Part shown: one piece after another, positions 45,550-56,300 of the stretch
Layout: every line of letters starts with the position of its first letter
Numbering within the stretch: position 1 is the first letter of the stretch
Notes under the pieces: model-generated
Seen by the model: only the letters and a program-made list of their open reading frames with translations
Database searches by the model: none
Told to the model about the DNA's origin: nothing
Source of the DNA: Pocillopora verrucosa
Lineage: Eukaryota; Cnidaria; Anthozoa; Scleractinia; Pocilloporidae
DNA length: 64,000 nucleotides
Reading direction: 5' to 3'
Assembly: GCF_036669915.1 (NCBI RefSeq)
Contig: NC_089325.1
Location: 6,749,900 to 6,813,899 of the forward strand
Made by a program: the position numbers and the translations under genes

Positions 45550-45665
45550 AGTGTTGGGTGGGGGTAAACCCCCGCCCACTGTCAGCTCATTTAAGACTGA
45601 GATATTTGAAAAAGGTATAGTTCAGTGGAGTTAGGAATTGTTTGTTTGCTACTTTAAGCGGAGAG
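45550..45665 (+). promoter_or_regulatory. Candidate promoter/first exon of patatin-like gene 2
   Basis: GGTGGGGGTAAACCCCCGCC is followed by the donor GGAGAG/GTAAGTAA (GT at 45666-45667). The coding exon of gene 2 begins after the acceptor AAGAATTTCCAG near 46769, so a 5' UTR exon is needed. This unit is the nearest with the right donor. Confidence 0.4.
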
Positions 45666-46325
45666 GTAAGTAAAGTTTGCGTCTGCTGTTTGAGGATATA
45701 TACATTTTTCGAAAATATTTTGTTATGGACGTACAATCTTCATAAAGACATGGTTTTCATATCAGGCTAAGCTATCGTTTGAAAGTGACCGCACTTAAAA
45801 GGTCGGTTAATACTTTGTAAGTATCTTGGAACTGTCTTGATTTTTCGTGATCGCTTAAAAGAGGTTTAATGAACTTTATATGACAAAAAAAATCGATTTG
45901 GGATGTCATTTACTCGATGAACCTGCCTTTTTGACGATGCGTAAAGTCAGGATTGCCCAACTTGAATGTTTGATAAGTTCTCGAGCGGATGTACTATATT
46001 TGAAGTGAGGTAACACGAATATCCATCTTCACTGTACAACCTTGTTTCGTAAAGGATTTATTGCATGGCATGAAAACCACGCTCGAATTTCGCAAAATGT
46101 TTTGACAAAATTCGTTTTAGTTTACATTGTGTTGACTGCCTCGTACGAAGTGCTGCTATGTTGAACCTAAATTACTGTAAAAGTCATAAAACTTCTGGAA
46201 AACTTTCTGGTCTCTTTTTCTTCGCTCGGGTGTCCAATCAGAAAATTTCCTTTCTTTCATCGTAATTTGCTATCTCCACTTTCATGCGAAGGGAAAAGCA
46301 CAACCAGCTTTATCATTGATTTGAG

Positions 46326-46362
46326 TTTAGTCAGCGTTTATTCCGAATAAACGCTGACTAAA
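46326..46362. repeat. Perfect 18-bp-arm palindrome
   Basis: TTTAGTCAGCGTTTATTC is followed by one C and then its exact reverse complement. It lies about 445 bp upstream of the gene 2 ATG. Paralog 1 has no counterpart at the same place. Confidence 0.85.
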
Positions 46363-46435
46363 GGCGGTTTCCAAAAAATTATGGCAATTTCCTGTTTGCA
46401 AATGAGACCTCATTAAGCTGATCATTAGGGGGATA

Positions 46436-46505
46436 CGTGACATGTAACACAACTGTCAATAAGTAGCAAGACGCGTGACATGTAACACGACTGTTGATAA
46501 GTACT
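46436..46505 (+). promoter_or_regulatory. Duplicated upstream motif of patatin-like gene 2
   Basis: Two copies of CGTGACATGTAACACRACTG start at 46436 and 46474, 38 bp apart. They match the single copy at 38149 upstream of gene 1. Function unknown. Confidence 0.4.
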
Positions 46506-46806
46506 GGGAAACTCGGGTATAGACGCTGGAACTCTCTTATAATTAAACCAGCAAGCCTTCAGCTTCCATACTATTATTGATCTCTTTACATATCTATCAA
46601 TGAGCATTTTTAAATTTGTTTTACCTGCTCCAGTTATGAGAAAACAGAAATTATAGGAATGGTTATCTATTTACCTGCAATTCAGTCGGAAATGTGCAAT
46701 TTCTACTACAGTGAGGAGTACTACGGGATTATAATTGGAATTGTTCTTTTCATTTTCAAGAATTTCCAGGGAATTATTACAGCATCAGAAATAGCCAGAG
46801 ATAGAG

Positions 46807-49800
46807 ATGGCACAGATAGACATTCCAGAGGAAGAGATTGGCGTTGCTTTCTCTGGTGGTGGAATTCGCTCTGCTGCATTGAGCTCAGGTGTGTTGCGAA
46901 GGCTTCTACATCGTGAAGTTAAATTTGGTTACGTGAGCTGCGTCTCCGGAGGAAATTACACAGCCGCTGCCTACTTGGACTGGAAATACAGACACAAAAA
47001 CACGGATGATCCGGATTGGCATAAAAAATTTTTTGAGCACATGCGAAGCAGAGCTGGTTACTTATGCAACTGGAAAAATCCATTACAAGGCATTTTAGAG
47101 AGCATCATTCTGGTTTTTCTGGTGATCACAGTCAATCTCCTCATACCCTGCATCATCTATAGCGCTGGCGCTATTCCATCTGCCTACGTCATTGATTACG
47201 TGCTTGGCGCGGTCATGCGCAAAGGTTTCAATTGCAGTGATGTCCCTCAAACTTCAAAAGGACTGAACACTTCAGAGAGACATTGCACTCAACAATTCGA
47301 GATCGGTCATCCAGAGGTGCGCGAGCAGTTTTACTTGTTCTTTTGCCTATTCCTCGTATTCTTCGTGTCCTACTTCGTCAAGACCATCATTCCCACGAGA
47401 CGTCGCTCGATTGCCCGTTACTTCAAGATTTTATCCGGGTTACTGCTTGCTTTGACTTTCTTCCCCTGGTTAATACAGCAGTCTACTGGGGTGTTACCCA
47501 GCTGGTTGAACGCCCTGATAATCTTCCTTAGCATCTTCTTTTGGCTGGGATTTCCACCATTAAGAGGCGAAGTATCCCTAGTACTTATGGTGTACTTTTA
47601 TGCATTCGTTGTGAAGTGGCGAGTGTATGAGACAAGTGTTCTGGGTATTGTGTATGAGGAGCAACTTTTTTACACTCTCCTCTTTTTTTCTGGATTTTTC
47701 CTATGGTTAACTCCTTTCGTTGGAATGTTCAGCACTACGGCAGTTTTTGTATACTACAGGTAAATGGCCTAGAAGGCTTGTTATTATCGATCGCCTAAAG
47801 ATGGTGGGGGGGGGGGTCGAATAATTTTGTTTGTGTCGCGATAAAATTCATATGATCTACCTGTAATATTCATTCGGTCCCCCCCCCCCCCCCATTGACA
47901 GTTAGTTTCATGTAGTCCCCCTTTACACTCTATTGGTAACAGCAGCTGCAACTTTCCTAATGACTCAATTTCATCTACGAACAGAGATCATTTGGGTCAA
48001 GACTAGAATCAAACGTTCGTTAGCCAAACTTAGTCTTCCTAACATTTGTATGTCAGTGGTACAGACATGCAGAAAAACACAAAACAAAGGAGGCAGGATT
48101 TCTGTTCGCATTCAAATCATTCCAAAAATCTTTTTGAATCTAAGGTTGTTTTAATTTTCAGGTGGAGGCTACAGCGAGCATTTTTTACGGAGACAAGTGT
48201 TGGTCCACTTGGTTGTAAAGGAATCGGTTGCCGAGACTTCTTCCCAATACTGTCGTGTACTCGTCCGGAACGCAACCCAGAAAGAGTACCTCTGATGATG
48301 GATGACCTGACAGAGGTCAAACCGGAGTACATCAGTTGTGTGGCAGTAGACTACTGGCGAAAAGAAGGGAAAGAATTGCCCTACGCCGTAATGGCTCTGT
48401 CGCCGAATAAAATTGAGCGAATCGACGATCAGCCCGGCAAGTCCAGGGTGTCGGAGGTATTAAAACCAGAAAACGTCAGCGTGGCGGATGCCATGGTTAC
48501 TTCTGCCGCGGTTATGACACTAAGTCCGGAGCAGGAGGAGCCGTACAGAGATTTACAAGTGCAACTGGGCCTAACCCTCCGGAAGGGTTTCAGCGCGGAG
48601 GAAGGAGGAATAGCTTCAAAGGTGGGTGGCACGGAGAGCGAATTTACTTTCTTGAGGAAGCTAACGTATTATAACAAATAGATTCAGTTTTTGCGCGCGT
48701 CTGTTCAGTAGCAGAGAAGACGTCGAAATGTAGTAAGGGACTACTCATTGTTTATCTACTGGGGTAGTAGGAGTGGAGTATTTTTTGGGGGATCACATGA
48801 TTTCAGGGAGAACAGAAGGGGAATCAGTCGTTGCCAATAGAGTATGAAGAAGAGGGAGAGTATTATGGAAAACTGAAATCTTCGCTTCAAAGCGGAGAAT
48901 GTGACCTTTAAATAACTATTTGATATATTCGCATCGATAACAATAATAAATATACCAGACCAAACGGGTAAATAGTGCTTTCCGCGCGTGTTGATTGGCA
49001 AGTACGGAAGTGATTAGCAAGCACTTTTCGATCAATTCAAAGCTTCAACAACTCCCTGAGAAACCCATGGGCATTTGACTGTCATCCGTGCCCAAGGAGG
49101 GGGAGGGGGTTGAAGAATTCGAGCCTTGCCTGGGTGGGGTGGGGAATTCGAACCGAAAGTGTCAAAACTTTCTTATGGATTATACGTTTTTATCTTTTGA
49201 TATGGAGGCAATGACTTAACTTTCGCAAATGAATGGCTCAGAAGAAAAAGTCTACAAGTTTAGGTTTAAAAATAATTTATAATAAAATCAGTCGGTAGAA
49301 AGTTGCGGTGGTCTTTTATAAAAAAAAATTGACTATCAAATCGTGCTCTTGAGTAGGGCATTTGAACACAATTGAGTCCCTGGGGCTGCAGTTTTAACGA
49401 ATCAATCTTTAAAAGGTCAAATGCTCCGGGAGTTGTTCTATTGGGGAATGTTGAAGCTTCGAATTGATCGACGCATAATGAAATGAACTTTTGATCAACC
49501 TTCGACAACTTTTTTCATTTTTGCTCCTTTCCTATTCCCGTACTTCATTATATTGTGAACGTTTTTTTTTTTTTTTTTCAGATTTCAACGATTTTAATCC
49601 AGAGCATCGTAGCCCTCCCGGTGATATTGCTTGCCGTTATCTGGTTTGCTAACTGGGAAATTAATGCCGAGGGTGTGGTCATCGTTTTGTACGTGGTCAT
49701 CGCTTTGTTCGTGGCCTATCCTGTGATATTTTTTGGCATTGCCATGTTTCCAACCTGCGTAAATACACCAAACGTCCTTAAAAAATTCGCAAGGTAAGAA

Positions 49801-51573
49801 ATTAGATAATTTGGTTCAAATGAGTTTTCGTGTATCGTGTGCGTAGCGGAAAATGTTAGCTTCATCGTTGAGTCCCGTAAATCTAATGTAATTGAGACTG
49901 CCAATCAGAACTGGACAAAGGTAAATGCATGCAACACAGAGGGGGAAGGTGGGGGAAGGGAATAAGTCGTGAGAAAATAAGAAGTATCGAGAAGAAACTA
50001 GTACAATATGAATCTAGGAATCCTTTCACCACTTTGTTAACCCTTTAACGCCCATTATCTCGTTAGTAATTCTCCTTACTGTCTGCCATACAATTCTTAT
50101 GATGCTAGTTCAGAGAATTTGGTAGGGGATCAACTAGAAAATCCTCAAATTTATATTTTTTTTACTCTCGTCACCTGACTGATTGATATTGTAAGGAGAA
50201 ATTCTGTCTTGGTCACTCATGGGAGTTAAAAGATGCCCTATCACGATCTTCCTTAAGTGAATGTCACCATTATTGATGCCTATTTATCAAGAAAGAGAGA
50301 CAAAAATCTTGTTTCAGGTAGAGCTCATCAAAAGCTATTCTTAAATTTTGCAAAAAGATTCCAACTTTTTGAACATTTACCGCCGTTGTTGTTTTATAAA
50401 GGTGTTTAATTTTTGTCAATGATTGCCCCTGAACAAACGCAATTTGATAAATGTTGGTTTTGATCACGCCTTCGACCTTATGTATTTTGCAGATGGTGTC
50501 ACGTGCATCTATATCACGTTCGAATGTTGCGCGAGTTCTTTCAAGTCGACAACGTCGGCCCCAGGCCCCCAGCGCTTCTATCTCTTAGTGATGGAGGTCG
50601 CTTGGAGAAATTTGGTTTGCTACCACTACTGAAGAAACAACTTAAGAAAATTTTAATCGTGGATGGAAGTTTCATAAGGAGCGACGAAGATTACGCCAAA
50701 CAGATCCTGAGATCGCTGGATCAAGCCAGAAAGGAATTACATTGTGAATTTGTGGGATGTACTGGCCGTGATGTGAAGGAGGAGATGCAGAAAGAGTACG
50801 TGGACGTACCTCGAGATCCCCCGCCGAGATATTATAAATTCAAGGTTCAGTATTACGACAAACAACCCGATAAAAGCTATGAGAGAGTGAAAGAAGGAGA
50901 AATAATGATCATTGCACCTCGTTACCCCATTGGAGAGGAGCGTTCTCCAGATTTGGAGAATAATTGCACAAATGAAGCTGACCGCTCGACCTTCTACTGT
51001 TGTCATTCAATCTCCAAAGTCCTTCAGTGGATATCTAAAAAGCTTTGTTTGGGATGCCCATGCACGTCAACTGTCGATCAATCTACTCCAGATTTGGAGA
51101 ATAATTGGAATCAGTACCACAATGATACCAGAGGGACACTTGATGAAATAGAGTGGGGTAGAGGGCCTGTTCTCAGCGTAAATGAAGTTGACCGCTTGAC
51201 CTTCTGCTGTTGTGAATGTTGTCATTCAAACTCCAAAGTCCTTCAGTGGATATCTAAAAAGCTTTGTTTGGGATTCCCTAGTACGTCAACTGTCAATCAA
51301 TTCTTTACGTCTTCACTCTATACAGCTTATCACCGCGAGGGATATCGCGCATGCGTAGAATCTGATGCCGAGATATTTCTCACGAAGGGTGAAGCCGAAG
51401 GCCCGTGCACTAGTTGCCCTTCGGGAACTGAGTCCGCACTCCCGCACCAAACAGAAGGCCGGACACTTGAGAGCAACCGTGTCGTCACGGGAAGATCAGA
51501 GACCGCAACCGAGATAACAGCTGAAAGCGAGAATTTGCCTAATCAAGTTATGTCCTCTGCAGATGGTGTATAA
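46807..51573 (+). CDS. Patatin-like polytopic membrane hydrolase 2, 4 coding exons (901 aa)
   Basis: The model is join(46807..47759, 48162..48621, 49582..49793, 50493..51573), with GT-AG and phases identical to gene 1. An in-frame TAG lies 12 bp before the ATG in the same exon, which fixes the start. Motifs: FSGGGIRSAA at residues 15-24, S47 in CVSGG, and D575 in LSDGGRLEKFGL. The membrane segments lie between these, as in gene 1, and sequence identity to gene 1 is high in all exons. Two differences stand out in exon 4. A unit containing PDLENN, a Cys-rich patch, KVLQWISKKLCLG and TSTV is present twice, the first copy being shortened. The C-terminus also has about 60 extra polar Ser/Thr/Glu-rich residues where gene 1 ends. 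The likely role is a membrane-bound lipid acyl hydrolase; substrate and compartment are unknown. Confidence 0.88.
47800..47945. repeat. Dispersed C-rich repeat element, copy 3
   Basis: It has a G-run, then TTTGTGTCGCGATAAAATTC, CCTGTAATATTC, a run of about 15 C and ATTGACAGTTA. The order is the same as at 9.4 and 18.7 kb. It lies in intron 1 of patatin-like gene 2. Confidence 0.7.
50037..50231. mobile_element. MITE-like repeat, copy 6 (reverse orientation)
   Basis: It begins TTAACCCTTTAACGCCC and ends CATGGGAGTTAAAAG. Inner blocks are the reverse complement of the other copies (AGTAATTCTCCTTACTGT, GTAAGGAGAAATTCTGTC). It lies in intron 3 of patatin-like gene 2. Confidence 0.75.
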
Positions 51574-51579
51574 TGAGGA

Positions 51580-53180
51580 AGAACGTATCATCCAGCAATT
51601 TAAATTGTAAAATGTACTGAACTGCGGTCTTACCGTGTGTCCTCTTTATTTCTGACTAATTAATTATAGGCTCCTGCGGTTACTTAAGAGTGCCTCATAC
51701 CCAGAGCTCTTTCTGCCTGAAAACCAGTAGCCCACTTGGTCACTTGCGCTTCGCGCTCGTCACCAGTCACTTTTGCTTTGAGCTTATTGCTCGCCATACT
51801 CGCGAAAGCCTGAGTAATGGGTACATTGGTCTCAGCAGGCTTTTATAGGGAAATTACCGTCATAGGAAAGATGATACAAAATAATTTGTTATTATTAATT
51901 GTATTTTTTAGACAAGAGTACCTTTTAAAGATCATGAAATTTTGGTTTGGAAGAGAAGTTTGCTAGCTGATTGTTGTATCATATACAAGCGTTTCTAAGC
52001 TCATGTATCTAGTTATCTCAAAAGTCTACTAAAGTTTACCAGCCAGACTCACTCATGGCAGACTTGGGACGCTAACGTCAATGTAGAGTGTTCACACGTA
52101 AAACGTAAACGGAACAAGGCGGAAGAACTTTCACTCTGACCGTTTGTCAGGCGTGGAATAAATTACCTTTCCCATACGAAAAACAGGTGCACTTAATGCT
52201 TGAAAAACTCTCTTTAAAAAAAGGATTTCCAAGATCAGCAGCTTTCTCAAAATCATTCCTCTTTATTATTTTCAGTCTTTTTTAAAGTACTAAGCGATGC
52301 AAAAATTGATGTAATGCAACCATGATAGTTATTTTGTATTTTCTAAAATGCCTTATATATAAACGTTACGTGAAGATGAATAAGCCAACAAGCAGAGTTA
52401 GTTGTTGTCGGCAAAGACCGGCCGTTTAGAGAAGCTTTATAGAGATATTGGGGTAATTTTATTTTTCTGTCGTTTCAGAATTGATACCGTCAGGAGCCCA
52501 TGGGCTCCTGTACCGTAATATAAGTACAATTTTTAGTGAAAGTTACCATGCAGCTGTATTAATACAAGGTATTAAGAACATTTAATTCAATAAAATGGGC
52601 GTTTAAAATAGTATGAGCCTTAATCGAATGTAATATGGCAGCTACAGTTTCAGTTTGATAATGACAAAAAAGCCAATTAAGTAAGTGCGGATCATATTTG
52701 ACGCTTCCCAATAAGTTTACTCCTTGATTACTCCGATTCCTCATCAAATGTACCTCTGAAATGGTCACCAAACTAAGGGTGACAAGTGTTTAACTCGTAC
52801 ATATATTCATTCATCCACCCTTCATTTCGTCCAATTTCAGTACGCAAGTTCGCTTACAGTCATTCCGATTCCAATCAACTAAGCACATGATATAAAGATT
52901 AAGAAGACTCCGTGGAGTACAAATATTAAGTAATGATATGTAACGTGACAATTTTATTGGATGGTGAATAACCAATTATGCGTGATGATAACTTCCCAAA
53001 TATTACTGATTTGCCTAAGAATTGAGAAAGGCTGATGATACATTCTTCTGATTGTTTTCGTTTCGATTTGAGATTGAGGAAACAGTGCTTTTGCCTAGTA
53101 TCCTTTCTGCGTGACGTGTTTGTGATTTTGCGTGACATGTCACGAGGGAAATTTCCCTGCAAAGAATCATGGAAAACTTT
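51580..53180. other. Intergenic between patatin-like gene 2 and UNC50
   Basis: No gene seen. A poly(A)-like AATAAA near 52155 may serve gene 2. A 20-bp palindrome lies at 52491-52510. Confidence 0.5.
52491..52510. repeat. Perfect 20-bp palindrome flanked by TACCGT direct repeats
   Basis: CAGGAGCCCATGGGCTCCTG is its own reverse complement. It is flanked on both sides by TACCGT, which looks like a target-site duplication around a tiny insertion. Confidence 0.75.
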
Positions 53181-53190
53181 GACGTGTCAA

Positions 53191-53200
53191 CGCATGCGCA
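53191..53200. promoter_or_regulatory. NRF1-type site in the UNC50 promoter
   Basis: CGCATGCGCA (TGCGCATGCG on the other strand) matches the NRF1 palindromic consensus, 135 bp upstream of the UNC50 ATG. A CRE-like GTGACGTG lies at about 53111. No TATA box is evident, as usual for a housekeeping gene. Confidence 0.5.
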
Positions 53201-53334
53201 GAATATTAACCGAAAACAAACTTGTTGTGCAGTCTTACTGCTAAGGTACAAGATAATTTGGCGTATAAATCAAAAATCTCTTTTAATGACAGACTGTTTG
53301 GTTATTACAAATAGAATATAGATATTTTATTGCA

Positions 53335-56300
53335 ATGCTACCGGAGCCTGCAAATTCGTCTTATCATTCGCCCTCAAAGAAGCGTTCGCGATGTATGTCG
53401 ACCTCGATGCAGTACAAGTTTCTTCGTCGGATCTTAAAATATCGGCATATGGATTTTGAATTTGCCCTGTGGCAGATGCTCTACCTTTGCGTATCACCAA
53501 GAAAAGTGTAAGTATGTTGTTATTTCTTCCATGATTTCAACATACGGGGCGAAATTCTGGACTTGCCAGCTTATTTTAAGGTTGCCACGCTTGTATAATT
53601 GGCTGTGTCAGCTTGACGTGTCTGCCAGAAAGCGAGACCTTATAAACATAGTATCGTACATTTTACCTGCGAAAGCTTATGCTTAATTGTGAACACATAA
53701 TTTTTTTTCTAAAACATGCTAGTTTGTATTCATGAATGACTTTGATGAGCTGTTCACCTGATGTGACGGTTGAAACCAGTTCATTTTAATTGGTGTGAAA
53801 GTTAAGATATACGTTCTCGAAATTAAACATTTTCCTCTTGATGATTCTTCCTTTTTTTGTCAAATTATTCTTGAATTTGTAACATAAAATTTCACTTTAT
53901 TTTTTGTCACAGTTATCACACTGTCCTAATATTTCTAGCAGTTTTTTGAGAGCAACTACAGAATACAGAGCCACTGAGGTCCACCTCGTCGGCATGTTTT
54001 GAAGAACTAGGCTGAACACTTTGATTGAATGACAAGTTGATAAGTGGCCCTGTATTCTGTTGTTCTACTGTTTTTGAAACATCAAAAGGTGTGCTCATGG
54101 GTAAGCCAATGCCTTGAATACAGAAGTACATGTACAGCACTAGCAGTAGACTTGGTGGTCTGATTCATCTGCTCAAGAGAAGTTCCAAAAATGGCTGTAG
54201 TTGTAGACAGTGACAGACATTTTGAAAACCAGAGACAAAGACGTCATCAGTTATTTAAGTTACTCTGATAATGACGTGAATCTGATGTTGAATCCATTCA
54301 AGTTGTGGTTATGTTTACCATCGTCCAAAACTCTCTTTTGATGACCAACTGTTTGGTTGTTATGAGTAGAGTTTAGATTTTTATTGCAATGCTATTGGAG
54401 CCTGCAAATCTGTCATATTATTCGCCCTCAAAGAAGCATCCTTGACGTATATTGACCGAGACACAGTTCAAGTTTCTTTGCCTCCATTGAATGCAATTAA
54501 AGTATGTGATCTGAGGTTGTCATCAGAAGCTAGTAGATGGCAAAAACTGCAGACATCAGTGGCTGGATAAAAAAAAAAGTTACTCACATACATCCCTGAA
54601 TGCCAGATATCACATTTCAGAGAACTTCAAATTTCAAATTATGCAGGAGCATGCCCTTAGACCCCCCTCCTAGAAGGGTGTATTGTAAAGCAACACCCCA
54701 TACTTGCTTTGCTCAAATAATTATATTCATAATCAATGTTGTTCTTGGTCTTTTACTGTTTTCAGATACAGAAATTTTCATTACCACAAACGTAAGTACC
54801 TTGTAGATGTAAACCATGGTTATTTTACTCAAGTGACAAAAGCTCTCTCCTGGCATGGCTTTTCATACTCGTTTCCTTGTCAGATTTCAATCATCACTGC
54901 ACTACTGCATTACTCACTCAATATTTAGACTAAACATGTTTTGTTCTTTTGGTAGTAGTGTATGGCAATTTATCCTGCATTCTTTATTTTATCAAATGAC
55001 AATTCAGAAGACACTTACTTGTCAAAATGGCTCACCTCAAGGTGTACTGCTGTTACTGAAAATCTGTATATTTTTAGTGTATTTTTTTCAGTAAAGAACA
55101 TTTTCTAGAGGTATGTTAGAATTAGATTTTTTTGGGATATATAAGCACTGCCTTGTTTTTTCATCAGAAGCTCATTTTGTGATTATTACTGGAACATATA
55201 GTTGACTTTCCTGTCTCATACAGAAACAAAAGACCAGTGGGCAAGGGATGATCCTGCTTTTCTTGTGTTGCTTAGTATTTGGTTGTGTGGTAAGTAACCA
55301 GCACTGCAGACACTTATTTCATGTATTAGTTACCCTTTTGTACCAGTATTTGTCACAGGAAAGGAGATGTTGAACATCTGTTTAATAGGGAATTAGATTT
55401 AAAATGGGGTTGGTGACAAGTCCCTGAACAGGATCATGTGCTCTTAGAAGTTCTATTTCTATATGACTGGAAGTAAATGGTTAGCGTTAGAAAAATCTAA
55501 CAAGCAGGGAACAAAATAAAATCAGAGTTACCCTGAGTTTGAGGTTCTAGTGGAATGGTTTTGAGAGAACTGAACGTGACTGGTTAAGACCAAAGAATAA
55601 TTTGATAACTTGACATTAGTCAAATTGTCTTCAGTTTAGATTACTTTAAAGCGTTCTTCAGAAAATGGTATGAAAGCTTATAAAGATTGACAAGTTAATT
55701 CTATCAATCTGATATAGCTTTTGTTCATAAGTAACTTTGCACTCAAAATAATTGACTGGTGAATTTGGTTGCAGTGTTTTGTTTTCCTTCAGCACTCAAC
55801 TAGTCCTTGTTTCCTTTTACATCCTCAGCATCTTCTATTGGCTTTGCTGTTATGTTGAAGCTGCCCTTTTTAGGATTTTTAAAGTTTTTATTATGGGTTG
55901 TATTTGTGGATTGCATTGCTGTGGGTCTCATTATTGCATCATTATTATGGTAAGTTAGTACTACAAGGCTATTGAGTTTGCTTATTATTTCGACCACATC
56001 CTCTCCTTTGGTAGCCATTTGGCAAACATTCTGCTTGAGTTCTCGTCTCATATTTAAATGCGAGTGAAAGTCACTCACTAAAAATGAATCTGCTTGTCCT
56101 TGATTGCTTGTTGTATCTTCTTCTGAGCTTGTTTGATGGAAAAAAATTATTTGATGCTTTGTTAAGTAAGCTACTGTATCTGATAATGGTTCTTTTACCC
56201 CTATAGGTTCTTTTGCAACAGATACCTGAGGATATCCACTACACATGATCCAGGACAAAGAGTAGAATGGGCCTATGCATTTGATGTTCACCTAAATGCT

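Larger units (their letters stand above)
44090..45840. repeat. Segmental tandem duplication upstream of patatin-like gene 2
   Basis: Unit 1 (about 44090-44890) and unit 2 (about 44905-45840) share long stretches in the same order. These include CCATACATTTCGARAAGAGT, TTAATCTGTGTTTATCAACT, GATTAGCACAG, CCCCCGCCCACTGT, GAGGTAAGT, TCTGCTGTTTGAGGATA and GGCTAAGCTATCGTTTGAAA. Unit 1 additionally carries three 16-bp GTGAGCTCATTTATGA repeats at 44654-44700. Each unit ends in a consensus splice donor. Confidence 0.8.

Noticed and set aside
53916..54140. Minus-strand 74-codon frame in UNC50 intron 1
   Set aside because: No recognisable domain and no splice support.
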